Origin: Siniperca chuatsi
Lineage: Eukaryota; Chordata; Actinopteri; Centrarchiformes; Sinipercidae
NCBI RefSeq assembly: GCF_020085105.1
Contig: NC_058063.1
Coordinates: 14,997,762 to 15,061,761, forward strand
Direction of reading: 5' to 3'
Length of the DNA stretch: 64,000 bases
A model generated the notes under the pieces. It was not told where the DNA came from. It saw only the letters and a list, made by a program, of their open reading frames with translations, and ran no database searches. Position numbers and translations under genes: made by a program. How positions within the stretch are numbered: position 1 is the stretch's first letter; the number at the start of each line of letters is the position of its first letter. Below, one piece after another: positions 25,316-36,323 of this stretch.

Positions 25316-25640
25316 ATTGTCATTATTTATGTATCTTGGCAGCAGTAACTGCAGTGTCCCTATACAGGCTAAGATGTGAAACCGAAAATATGTCAAAAGA
25401 GGGACTTTCTGTATTATCCAAGCGTCAACCTCCGGGGCTGAAAAATGAAGCCAATGCGGGAGTGCCAAAAACTGCAGTTCATCTAATGGGCACTTGAGGC
25501 TGGCTCCAAAAGCAAGTCAATCCCCATAGAGCCCCATGTTAAAATATCATTGTGTACTGAAAAGCTAATTGTCATTATTTATGTATCTTGGCAGCAGCAA
25601 CTGCAGTCTGCCTATAAAGGTTGAGATGTGAAACTGAAAA
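25316..25640. repeat. Short direct repeats flanking an interspersed element
   Basis: CATTATTTATGTATCTTGGCA and its downstream flank occur at about 25.32 and 25.57 kb, and again at 51.24 kb. Between the first two lies AACTGCAGTTCATCTAATGG with CACTTGAGGCTGGCTCCAAA, a widespread fish repeat. The arrangement suggests insertion of that repeat with a long flank duplication. Confidence 0.5.
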
Positions 25641-26629
25641 TATGTCAAAAGCATGGCGCCCAAACCCAGTGGAAAGTTACAAATCATCCAGAAATCTTGC
25701 TATGTCCGCCCACTGTTCTTGGGACAGGAAGGCAACAAACTCCGGCTGCAGACTACTCAGAGCTTGGGACACCTCAGGAATAATTAATGACACGTTGCTA
25801 CAGCCCAATCTGTAACATGTCACTATACTTTGCTGTGCGGAACGCCAGACCTACAGACCCTCATTGTGGTATGAGTGGATCGGCGTGTGTACCAGTCTGC
25901 AGCTGTCTGAGGACACGCCTTAAAGCTTGCAAACTCATTAAATAGCATTTTGATATTTATATTTTTGTATTTACAACTAATGGTATGGAGATATTTTAGT
26001 GCCAGCACAATGAGGGGAGCTGTGTAGTCTCCTACCCTCATGGTCATACATACCCAGAAAGCCTTGTAGTCCGAAGAAGTCCTTTGAAAGGAGCTGGATT
26101 GAATCGGAGCTCTTCTATTCTGATCTAGAGACCCCCGGATGTTGACACTGACTTTTGAGAAACAAAATTTGGAACTCCACCGAAATTGAAATAATACTGG
26201 CAAGTTGAAAGCAATACGAGTTCAATTCAATTTCAAACCATTAGATTCACTTTCAGCCTGTGAAATACAATTTCTAATTTTGTATACAATATTCAGTTTG
26301 AACATTTCAAATTCAAAACTATTACATTCAGATTCTGTTTCTACTGGCACTAAAATATCTAAATATAATGGTAGGTTATTTCCTTCTTTGTAAATTGTAC
26401 ATTTGGTAGCCTACTTTTATATTGTCAGCGTGTTTTATAGTTATTTCATATCTCTGAATGACATTGGAGATGCAATTTCGCTTTTGCTGATAATGACAAT
26501 AAGCTTTCTTGAATCAGTTTTCCAGAAACCTTTTGCAAAAAAGCCTCATAATCAATGCTCTGATCGTCTCTGTCAGGAAAAAGCAAAAACTACATACCAT
26601 CGTGAGGCCTTTTCATGAAGTGTTTCACA
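25641..26629. other. Intergenic, nothing recognised
   Basis: No supported exon or named repeat. Open frames on both strands are short and lack domain features. Confidence 0.4.
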
Positions 26630-26830
26630 GGCGGGGCATCGTTTGGGTTTACGCCTCTACTGGAAATCCCGGGGGAACACGGTGTTTTCACGATGGGTGG
26701 AAAGCACCTGTGAGAACACGCAGACTTTGAACAAGAACCTCCTTCTTGCGGGAAGTTCCAAAAATGTTTTTCAGGCATCAAGAAGCACAGGTCACCATTT
26801 TCGATTAGCTGATTACTTTCAAACATGAGG
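26630..26830. repeat. Unknown ~200-bp segment present three times
   Basis: Relatively GC-rich block (GGCGGGGCATCGTTTGGGTT to GATTACTTTCAAACATGAGG) found here, in part at 27617-27760 and again at 51491-51695. It can be read as about 60-80 codons on either strand in all copies, but no domain or splice context decides the strand. Its ends track duplication breakpoints next to the Ubl genes. Confidence 0.55.
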
Positions 26831-27299
26831 TAAAAAGGTCAGGTGAGGTTAGAATCAATAATAAGGAAATTAACGTTGCCTGTTTCAATGTCCAAATGCC
26901 TCTCTCTATCTCTCTTTATTTCAGTTTATCAGGTGTCAAGTCACCTGTTTCACTGTGTGTGATGTTTGGTTGTTTGAGCAGAAAGTCTGATAAACTCTTG
27001 TTGGATTTTTTAATCTTTATATTACCTTTAAAATTACATTAGCTTAGCTTCATTTTGCATAATGATCATAATGTACTATTTGTGACCCATTCTTACATTT
27101 CCTGCATTTTTTGTTATCATTCAGTTTCATTTTTAGCAGTGGGGAACAATGTGATGAAGTGAAGTGAGACAGGTCCCTTTTTGTTAAGGTTATTGTCACG
27201 AACCGCATTGTTTTCAACCGGATGATATAAAAACAACAAACTTACATAAAAGAAACAATGCACATACAGATTCGTGATGAGGCATCTTATCTATCTTCT

Positions 27300-27614
27300 T
27301 AAAAGAAGATTTGAAATTGGCTAGACTGCAGCAGCCTGTAGTAGAAAAATAAAGAAACAGCACATTCAGTGACTTTAAAAAGTTTATTTAGTTACAGGTT
27401 ACACTCAAATAAAAACATGGGAAATTAATAATTCATTCATTTAAGTGAGCTTGTAAAGATTTGTTTTGACACTGAAATAATTTCCATTTTCACTGAATGA
27501 TTCAGTGTTAGGCTATAATACATGAAGACTATACACATGACACAGGAAATAAAGGAAAGAGGACATCTTATTTGCTCATGTGTTGGGGTGAGCTGGTTTT
27601 GAACACAGATGTTG
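27300..27614 (-). pseudogene. Truncated 3' end of a Ubl gene copy
   Basis: Matches 28565-28880, the 3' UTR side of the Ubl gene at 28.9-29.6 kb (shared AAGTTTATTTAGTTACAGGTT and GGTGAGCTGGTTTTGAACACA), but stops at 27614 before any coding exon. A partial tandem duplication left only the tail. Confidence 0.6.
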
Positions 27615-28029
27615 ATGGAAAGCACCTGTGAGAACCCGCAGACTTTGAACAAGAACCTCCTTCTTGCGGGAAGTTCCAAAAATGTTTTTCAGGCATCAAG
27701 AAGCACAGGTCACCATTTTCGATTAGCTGATTACTTTCAAACATGAGGTAAAAAGGTCAGAGGAGGTTAGAGTCAGTAATAAGGAAATGAGTCCATGTTG
27801 CTTGTTTTGAAAATATAAGATCAACTCTTTGGACGCAGTTTATCATTCTGCTCTTGGCTTTGTTACTGGTGATGTGTAAGCACTCATCATTTCATCCTGT
27901 ATGGAACAGGTGGGTGGTGGCATATGTATTTGTTTATTTACAAGGGTCTTATTGGGAAGTTGCCATCTTATACCTCTTCTCTGCTAGTTTGGTCCTCTGG
28001 ACCATATCATACACGGTCTAATGACGGGC

Positions 28030-28140
28030 GGCCTCTGCAAGCCCCTCGAGTTTGTGCTGAACTTGGATGATTGTGCTTTTAGTTTCTGTGCTCCGGCTGT
28101 CTGGAACTCTTCACAAAGCACCCTCAAAATGTATCTATGT
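28030..28140 (+). repeat. LINE ORF2 C-terminal scrap
   Basis: Encodes DDCAFSFCAPAVWNS, similar to the AFSxxAPxxWNSLP block near the end of many fish non-LTR retrotransposon ORF2 proteins. Only this fragment remains; it is repeated at about 51.98-52.09 kb because it lies in the segmental duplication. Confidence 0.5.
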
Positions 28141-28337
28141 ATGTATGTATCTAACTATGTTTATATACTTGTTTTAATTAACCGCTTTAATTGTTTAAAT
28201 TCATTGTTTTCTTTTATCTGTACGCTATCTTTTATTATTTTGTAAATTTTAATAATTTAAACTGTTACGACATCATTGTAAATGAGGGCCATAAAGGTAA
28301 TAATAAAATTTTTATTTATAATCAATGTCCATATGCT

Positions 28338-28338
<1 letters not shown>

Positions 28339-28376
<38 letters not shown>
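28339..28376. repeat. (CT)19 microsatellite
   Basis: Perfect CT run. The equivalent at 52288-52321 is shorter (17 units), so this locus differs between the two duplicate copies. Confidence 0.95.
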
Positions 28377-28378
<2 letters not shown>

Positions 28379-28922
28379 TTCACATTTATCAAGTGTCAAG
28401 TCACCTATTTCACTGTGTGTGATGTTTGGTTGTTTGAGCAGAAAGTCTGATAGTCTCTTGTTGGATTTTTTAATCTTTGTATTACTTTTAAATTACATTA
28501 GCTTAGCTTCATTTTGCATAATGATCATAACTTACTATTTGTCACCCATTCTTACATTACATACATAAGATTTGAAATTGGCTAGACTGCAGCAGCCTGT
28601 AGTAGAAAAATAAAGAAACAGCACATTCAGTGACTTTAAAAAGTTTATTTAGTTACAGGTTACACTCAGATAAAAACATGGGAAATTAATAATCAATGAA
28701 TTTAAGTGAGCTTGTAAAGATTTGTTTTGACACTGAAAATAATTTCCATTTGCACTGATTGATTCAGTGTTAGGCTATAATACATGAAGGCTATACACAT
28801 AACATAGGAAATAAAGGAAAGAGGACATCTTATTTGCTCATGTGTTGGGGTGAGCTGGTTTTGAACACAGATGTTGGTGGTCTCATGGTGGTTTTGTTGA
28901 GAGCCTGCTGGGTTCTTCTTCA

Positions 28923-29586
28923 TCAGATGCCTCCGGGCAATCTCAGCACTGTATGAACTGTGGACATGTGCTGGATCCCACATGATGCCAGAGTGCTCTC
29001 TTCCTCCAGCGTCTGGGCTCCGACGACCATCCGCAAGTCATCATCTTAGAGCAAAAGTAAAAAGTCTGAGCATTATAAAATGTTTAGAATCGTACACAGT
29101 AGCCTACAGGCTAAACCTCCAAATTTGTATTTTGTTTTTTGGCGCAAAGATGGCTTGGCTAAAGGGCGATTTTTAGACATCTGGTCCATTTATAACAACA
29201 GCTACAAGGTAGAAAACGTGTTAAATAGAGGATCATTGCTACACCCTCTGAAATCACATTGAAACATCAAACAGGTGTCCAGAAGTCTTTGCACTTTCAA
29301 ATCACCATAAAATAACTGAAATACTGACACGACATGTCACGTTTTTTAACTTTAACTTTAAACGTAATTTCTAGTTAGATGTCCTGCTGAAAAACTGACA
29401 AATGGGACCAAAAACAATCTCCTCAAGGAGGTTTTTAAAAAGCCATTACATACCTGTCTTCATTTCTTTATTAACTTTCTTTTTCAGCTCCAGTACAGTG
29501 ATCTCCTTCAGCTGCTCTTTATTGTTGCACACCTCCAAAATCTTTTCGTCTCCTCGGGGTAGAATTACGTTGACTTGGATACACAT
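28923..29586 (-). CDS. Ubiquitin-like modifier (Ubl A)
   Basis: Two exons, 29454-29586 and 28923-29044, join in phase 1 to give 84 residues, one ubiquitin-like domain plus a minimal extension. It begins MCIQVNVILP, the strand-1 position of ubiquitin's MQIFVKTL. The second exon ends STVHTVLRLPGGI against ubiquitin's STLHLVLRLRGG: R72, L73, G75 and G76 align, R74 is Pro, and one Ile follows the Gly-Gly. The Ile would have to be removed by a protease before conjugation, as for known Ubl precursors. IQ near position 61-62 is kept; the K48 and K63 equivalents are not. The gene is divergent from RBR gene 2 with 209 bp between start codons. A conjugatable modifier is inferred; no named orthologue recognised. 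Confidence 0.8.
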
Positions 29587-29795
29587 GTTGCAGCTAAGCC
29601 TGTGCAGAGGACTGTGTGCAGTATTGTTTATTCAGCAATATACAGAAACTGAAACTTCAGTCAGATAAATAGGCTACATTACGTCACATACACGTGAACT
29701 AACAACCACATGACTTCATGGAAATTAACAGCGAAAGAAACGAAATCCCTCATAGCCCTGGTGTTTAGTTTGAGTACATATTACATTTAGTCAAG
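29587..29795. promoter_or_regulatory. Compact bidirectional promoter, Ubl A / RBR gene 2
   Basis: Only 209 bp separate the two divergent start codons. Two interferon-type elements lie here: a full ISRE, GAAACTGAAACT at 29645-29656, and GAAAGAAACGAAA at 29733-29745 with an IRF AANNGAAA core. This suggests co-induction of modifier and ligase by interferon. Both elements are preserved in the duplicate at 53.5-53.7 kb. Confidence 0.75.
29645..29656 (+). promoter_or_regulatory. ISRE (GAAACTGAAACT)
   Basis: Exact match to the interferon-stimulated response element core GAAANNGAAACT, 58 bp upstream of the Ubl A start codon and 139 bp upstream of the RBR gene 2 start codon. Confidence 0.75.
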
Positions 29796-31209
29796 ATGGG
29801 CAGCAATGTGACAACTGAACAGAGGAATAACTCCGGACAGCAGAGCAGCAATATGACAACTGAACAGGAGAAGTGTTATGACCCTCAAGACACAACACTT
29901 GTATTTGTAGAAGGAGATGATGATTTAGACTGTAAGTAGCCAAATGTCACATTAACAAGCATTAGTCCTAAAAAAATATGATTATGAGCTTCTGCTGTGA
30001 CTTAATTTTACATATTTTAAGTGTGTAGTTCTTAATTATAGCTTATAACACTTCTCGCATCTCCCCTTATTTGTATGTGTCTCATAGTTGAGTACGATGA
30101 CTTCAAGTCTCTCAGAGCAAAGATGTCCTGTGGTCATGCTGTCACTCCGATGTCTCTCACCAACTGGTGTCGCAGGTTGCTGGAAAAGGTAGGCTGTTTA
30201 CATCACCTTCATCATGAAATTCAAAGACGTTTAGTTACTAAAAATAGTCATTTGATAGTAAAAATATAGTTTTAATAGTAAAAAATGACAGAATGTGACT
30301 CATCAGCTGACAGAAGAAACTAACTGAATGAAGAAATTGATGTTAGCAGTTAATCATAAAAGCAGTAGCAGGCTGGCAGATGCTCTCGACTTTTTTCACA
30401 CATAAAGGTTTTTCTTTGATTTTCTTTTTTATATCTAAGGGTGAGTGCAGATTTGTGTGTGGCCAAACTAACTGTGATGCTGAGTGGCCATATGAGGAGG
30501 TGTGTAAAATGGCTCTTCTAACCAAAGAAGAAATGAAGTACTTTGAAAAGAAACTGTTCAGTAATGCTGCCAAGGATTACTTGAATGTCAAAATAGTAAG
30601 TATCTACTGTATACTACACTATTCACAAAAAATGTTGTGCATGCAAATTCAAGGGGTAATATAAAAATCTCTCACTCTGTTTTTCATATAACTTTCACTT
30701 AACAGTGTCCTGGCTGCAAGTCTCGTGTGGTGAGATCGGCTCTCTCCAACCTGTGTGTCAAATGCACAGTGTGCACAGCTGACAAAAAGAGGACTTATAT
30801 GTTCTGCTGGCAGTGTTTGAGGGAATGGAAAGGTCCGGCTCCACGTTCGGACCGCTGTGAAAATGATGGCTGCATCAATCACCAACTAGAAACGCTGAGA
30901 AACTGTCCAGATATCATCTTTGAGGATGTGAAGGGGGTCAGTGGCTGTCCCTGCATCCGTGCCTGTCCCACCTGTGGTTTTCTGGTGGAGCATGACAAGA
31001 CTCAATGTAAAAACATCATATGTCCCAGATGTAAGGTGGAGTTCTGTTTTGTGTGTCTGGATCTCACTGAAGAGTGCCTGGAGCTCACTGAAGAGAGCCT
31101 GGAGCTCACTGAAGAGAGCCTGGATCCAGACATAGCCCCACATTACCTACTTTGCTCCAGTGGTGTAGCACCTAGACAGACCTCTATACCTGTGTGGCAG
31201 AGGAAATAA
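29796..31209 (+). CDS. RBR-type E3 ubiquitin ligase-like protein (RBR gene 2)
   Basis: Exons 29796-29931, 30088-30188, 30440-30595, 30706-31209 (298 codons plus stop), with the same intron positions and phases as RBR gene 1. Ser/Gln/Asn-rich N-terminus, then an atypical RING1 (SCGH kept, first CxxC absent), BRcat with CPGC, CTVC and FCWQC, and Rcat with ACPTC, presumed catalytic Cys232 in TQCKNI, CPRC and CFVC. Three 7-residue repeats of LTEE(C/S)L(E/D), encoded by three 21-bp units at 31063-31125, sit between Rcat and the conserved APRQTSIPVWQRK end; the paralogues lack them. Start ATG chosen because it directly follows the shared promoter and the frame is open. Role as in RBR gene 1, probably partnering the adjacent Ubl; inferred. 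Confidence 0.85.
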
Positions 31210-31240
31210 TTCTGTTGATTTAACATTGTGATCTCAAGAA

Positions 31241-32901
31241 AAACCTTTTTTTTTTTAAAGGTTCTTCATAATGCCAATGATCATAACTATTGTTACTCAG
31301 ACAGGGTGGGTCTGAGGGGATGAGCAGGTCCTGGTCTGGGCCAAAGTGAAGTCAGGAAGTATCACAGTATGTAGATCTTTTACAGCGTATGTACCAACTA
31401 CTATAGGCAGCAAAGCCCAGCTTGCCTTGTGATGACATTACCTTTCGTCAGGGCAGAAAACTAAACCAACCCTGGTGTCTTTGTACTGTAGAGTTAAAAA
31501 GACAGCAAAGAAAACATGATATGAATAAATGTCAAATGTGAACCATGAATCTGCTTATAAAAGGTGCTGTAAGTAGCTAAATATACTAAATATGATATAC
31601 TAAAGTCTAGCTTTAGTATAGAAAGTACAAAGTAAAAGTACAAAGAAAGGCGCTAGTTAAGATCCACACTCCTTTGAATACCATACTTTTTAACTCCAAG
31701 ACAAAGGCCCCACCTACTGGTCATTGCTCTTACTTACAGTCCACTAAAGCCAAATCAAGATTTTTTGACCCACTTTTGTTCCATGTAATTATTCTGTCCT
31801 TCCATCATGGGCCATTTTAAAATTCACTGAGTCAAATGTTTTATTGTGAATGCAATCATGTATTGAGCTACTGATAATGTTAGATAAATTCTATAACTAC
31901 AAAATAAAACTTGCCTAAAATTTCAGAATCTGTTTAGAAACCTTATCACTTGGAGCACCTTGGTAACCAAATGGTTACCGCACGTGCCACATAACCGCAA
32001 TGTACGACTTTTGTTGCATGTCATAGCCCCCTCTCTCTCCCCACGTTTCCTGTCTGTCTCTTATCTGTCAAAGTGTCCAGTAAAGGCCAAATGCCCCCCA
32101 AACAATGATCTTTAAGAAACCATATCACTTTTTTTTAAACTCAGTTTGAGTCAATTAAATCACAGAAATCTTTAAATGATAAGCACTCTTGTATCATTTG
32201 TTTTTTTAGCTCAGTGCAGCAACATTTAACTGGTAAAATAAAGATAAACCTTATTGATCCTAAGCTGGGAAATTCAGGAGCCTGTTGCAGGCTATTTTAT
32301 TTTGTCACATGATGGTCATATTATTTTTATCTGGTTTAATAAATGGAAAACAAAAATTAACCCATTAATGTCCACAGTGGCATTTTATAATTTCCTTTTC
32401 AGCACTGAAAGTACTAGCTGAGCTAAGCACAAATCCATAGACTTTTTTCAAATCAGTCAAAGTATGAGGCTACAGCCTCTTAACATCCTTTTTTGAGTCG
32501 TTAGTCACAATGGGTTGCCGTTTTGTTTTGTTTTTCAAAAAAAAACATGAAAAAACACCTCTAGAACAATGGGTTAAGAATCATTTTTGATACACACAGT
32601 CTGGACTCTTACAATATAGATTCAAAAAGAAAAATGATGATCTGTTGCTTTTTCTAGGTCCAGTTTTGACATTGTGCAGACCTGAGAGAATTTATGCAGT
32701 TCTCCTGTGGGATTTTCAATATGAATAAAATGTGTCTGTTTTAAATCTCAATTTTCACCCCAACTCAATATATCTGACACTTTGTCACACACAGACGCAC
32801 ACACACTAATACTACTACCAGAAATTCTGTTTGTTATATAATATGATCAATACATCTTGAAATCTGTACAAAAGGTAGCTGACTTTAAAATTCAAAAGGC
32901 T
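31241..32901. other. RBR gene 2 downstream flank and spacer
   Basis: About 31.67-31.92 kb is homologous to the flank of RBR gene 1 (22.22-22.73 kb). A probable SINE lies at 31.95-32.11 kb. The remainder is AT-rich with no exon recognised. Confidence 0.5.
31947..32106 (+). repeat. tRNA-derived SINE remnant (probable)
   Basis: Degenerate GGTTACCGCACGTGCCACAT head followed by TTGCATGTCATAGCCCC, CTCTCTCTCC and GTAAAGGCCAAATGCCCCCC, a pattern typical of a widespread fish SINE body. The tRNA-like promoter boxes are eroded. Confidence 0.5.
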
Positions 32902-33314
32902 CTATTCCACGCAAATTTCTCTGTCTCTCCCTTGGGAAGATCTCTCTTGTACCATTTGTTTTCCTTGAACTTTGTTAGTTGTAGCTCCAGGTTGTTCAAT
33001 CTCGTTGTCAGCACTCACAGGTGTATCCATGGGTAGGCCATCCTCATTCTGTGCATTTTCAGTGTTGGCATTGGTACTAGCCAGCACTCTCATTTTCATT
33101 GATCTTGCCCTTTTGTCCATTTTTTATCTGCTGATAGCTGATGACCTAACAAGATATCCAGACTTCCACCCATCTTCTCATCTCCACTGTCCTCTGCACT
33201 GTCACCACTCTTACAATCTGGAGGCTCAATAAAAATGTCTGCCCTCTCAGCGTTAACTGATGTTACAAATTCAATCACCTCCTGAACAGTGAATCTTATT
33301 TGAGAATTAGCCAT
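32902..33314 (-). pseudogene. piggyBac-derived transposase N-terminus remnant
   Basis: The minus-strand frame from 33314 reads an N-terminal segment with VQEVIEFV, IFIEPPD and an acidic SAEDSGDE followed by LLGHQL, resembling the start of piggyBac element-derived proteins. It ends after 72 codons, and a second frame overlapping by about 25 bp carries on with hydrophilic sequence, so it looks frameshifted. No catalytic core is present. Confidence 0.45.
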
Positions 33315-33395
33315 ATCTCAGTTACAGCACCTCTTCCCCTGTGCCTGCAAGCAAGACTGACAGAAGTGTCTGGCTTTGAGCATTATTTTCTCCCT

Positions 33396-33396
<1 letters not shown>

Positions 33397-33433
<37 letters not shown>
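33397..33433. repeat. (TG)n microsatellite
   Basis: TG run with a single GC interruption near its start. Confidence 0.9.
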
Positions 33434-33435
<2 letters not shown>

Positions 33436-36144
33436 GTGGTTGAGACACCTCAAAAAGGAGCAGAGGTCATTAGTTAATCAGAATATGGCCATACACATAA
33501 ACCCCATAGAAATGTATGGAAACTCATGGTCATGGAGCTACATTTCTCATAATTTCTCCCTAAAAGGGCATTGGAAAATCTTTTTTTATAATTAATTCTT
33601 ACTTGAGTAAGAAAAAAGTGCAAGGAGTTATATAAAATGCTTGGTACCCTTCAATTCAAAACAACTTCAACTTCAATAATTTATTTGATCTGATATTTAG
33701 CATGTCAAATGAATGTTACATCTTTTATGTAACTTATTTTGTGATTCTTTTTTTTTTAAAGAAAATCAACTTTGTCTACAAATTAAGTCATGTCTTGACA
33801 GTTTACACAGCAAATTTTGTGTCTCCACCTCTAACAGAAAAAAATCTGTGGGGCTTTTCCATAACATACTAAACATAGTTGTTAGTCATTAATGGGTTAA
33901 GAAAGAAAGTTGATTCATACGTATATTTTCTAGATTACTTTAATATCAGGTTGTTGATATTATTTAGAGGTTTGCATTTCTGAACCCATATATAATACAA
34001 TATTTGATTTGATTTGTTTATTTAAGCATGTAGTGCCCAGCCCATATGGGCTTACAAGACATTACAGCAACAACAACCAGAAGTGCCACATGAGAAATCA
34101 TAATATACAGTTCCACAAATTTGAGAACATTCAATTTCCATGACGGCAATGTCCTGTTATGATGAATACAATCTCCTCATTAAAGAGCCAACTCAACAAA
34201 AGACCTTCAGACAACCAAATCAGGGTTCCTCAACTGAATGTTTTTGATGATTCCCTACTGTGAGGGTCCAGAGAACGTTCCCCTAGCCTTCAGGCAACAT
34301 TCTCCAAACTGAAAATAGTTTTCTGGGACACCGTCTTGATCAATTAGTCTACAAATAGCTTTGCAAAATGAACATAATTTTCAGTAACATTCACTTAAAT
34401 AGAAGTTACTTACTTACGAGTAACATTTACTAACATATAGCAATGGAAATGTTGTGATCTTTTTATTTTAAATTTAGCACTGAAAAATAATACAACTGTA
34501 CAAGTACTTTATTGTGTCACATGATGTTCAATCACATAATTTTCATTTGTTTACTCGAGATCACAAGTTTTTTATGTCGCTTTTTCGAAACAACAAACAT
34601 TTTCACAAGATAACGTCATATAGTAGCCTAAGCTATACAAGGCCTAAATCATTGCAGGAACCATTGCATCCTGTGTAGAAATGTCAAATGAACAAGAGCA
34701 TATTGATCACCACATCCTGTTTGTCTACAATCAAGGCCTGACAATTACTTTATGCCTTGCTGTTGAAAATAATATACACATTAGTGTGCGTCATCTAAGA
34801 AGATATTTTGCAAGGCTTCAGCTTTGTCGGCAGTGCAATCAAAGTGATAAAGATTAGAAATTAATTATGTCATGATCTCAAGAAATTATTCCTTTATCAC
34901 AGGAAAACAACATTTGTTATTTTGAAATAATGAAATATATAACTAGTGATTGTGAGAAAACAATTAAAGTTAACTCATCACAGGAAAATAGAGGAAATAA
35001 AACATTTTGTATTCTTCAGGAGAGTTATGAAGCCATGGAGGGAGAGAAATAGGCAAAGATAGTATCAGAGGTGAAAGGGACAGGAGCATGCAGGTGTTGG
35101 AAAAAAACAACATAAGTTATTTATTGTAGTTTGGACCGCTGATTTGGTCCACTCATCAACATGTCAGCATGTGGAGCTGGAGTAGAGGGTGAGGCACATC
35201 CAAATGGGGTGATGATGTGTTTCAGTGTCTTTAAAATTAGAAACTGCCATCAGGATCAAATAAAATAAAATAAATAAAACTTCCTCTGTTCACCATGCTA
35301 GCAAGCATGTGTTTGTAGACTTTAAAGTGTGTATATGTTTCTGTGATTTTGTCACTCCAGTTTTGGGGTGTATAATTTACAAGATTGAATTAATATATTG
35401 CAGTGGATTTCTTTTATCTTTTCATTTTAAATTTAATACTGAAAAATCATACAGCTGTACAGGTATTTTATTTTGTCACATGGTGGTCAATCACAACATT
35501 TTCATCTGGTTTTATAAATAGAAAACAATAATTAAGAAGCAAAGATGATTCATAAGTACAGAATAATTATATTCTTGATAACTTATTCTTGATAACTTAT
35601 ATATATATTATATACTTGATATCAGGTTGTTGATAAGATTAGTGCTTTGCATTTCTGAACCCATATAGGATACTTTAAGTACCTTAAAGAGACCTCTCCT
35701 CCTCCTTAAATTACATTTAATTAAGATTTCACATGGGATGCTATTACAATTACAAGTATCAATAACAATAAACATAAACATACAAAAACAATAAGAAAAC
35801 ACTTGACAAATTGTGCTTTTGATCTTGAATGCACTCTGGATGCCTCCACACTTGGCTGCAGGAGAATTCTCCACTGGTGGAAAAATAAACCAGGAATTAA
35901 TTTCTTCAGACAAACATGTAAAAGTAACTGAAAATCATAAAAACACAAAAAGATCTAAGCTGGGTCAAGGTTTGAGCAGTACTTGAATATCTGAGGAACA
36001 ACAAAAAAATGACTTTTGACATTTGTTTAAATGAAATAAGACAGTTCAAGTCTCATATCTGACAGTGTTGAAATTTTAACTCTGACATTTAGCATTGCTC
36101 AGGTCAAGCTTGATGGTTAAATGTCTCTTTCCTCCAATCTATTG
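33434..36144. other. Spacer between RBR gene 2 and the exon array
   Basis: Non-coding. Related blocks at about 34.44-34.57 and 35.40-35.53 kb (ACTGAAAAAT.ATACA, then TTTATT.TGTCACATG) and part of 32.27-32.35 kb are dispersed local duplicates. About 34.01-34.08 kb (CCCATATGGGCTTACAAGAC) looks like a LINE tail. No supported exon. Confidence 0.4.
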
Positions 36145-36323
36145 TTATCTGTTGCTCATACTTTTAACTTGTCTAATCTGTCTGTTATTATCAGGGTCTA
36201 TTTCTCCTACTTTTGTGTATACCTCATCATTGTTCTGGTTATGAGTGTCTTCACCCTCTTCATCTTTCACCTCGCCTGTCAGATCTTCTGAATTAGCCTC
36301 AACGGGCTGCCGACACTCTGTGG
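36145..36323 (-). CDS. Terminal exon of the repeated-exon array (USP gene 2 alternative end)
   Basis: Starts at an AG acceptor in the same phase as the repeated exons and with the same opening (TECRQPVEANSEDLTGE), then diverges to DEEGEDTHNQNNDE and stops at 36145-36147 after 58 complete codons. It closes the reading frame for a long-tailed isoform of USP gene 2. The frame and sites are seen; use in a transcript is inferred. Confidence 0.6.

Larger units (their letters stand above)
27617..31240. repeat. Segmental duplication, copy 1 (Ubl + RBR)
   Basis: About 3.6 kb nearly identical to 51566-55171, covering the minus-strand Ubl gene, the shared promoter and the plus-strand RBR gene. Differences are mainly small indels (CT-repeat length, 8 bp just after the Ubl stop, one 45-bp coding repeat in RBR exon 1) and two clustered patches in the last RBR exon. 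Confidence 0.9.

Noticed and set aside
28923-29586. Ubl A as true ubiquitin or ISG15
   Set aside because: A single domain with low identity outside the C-terminus, an intron inside the domain and a Pro before GG exclude polyubiquitin. ISG15 has two Ubl domains.
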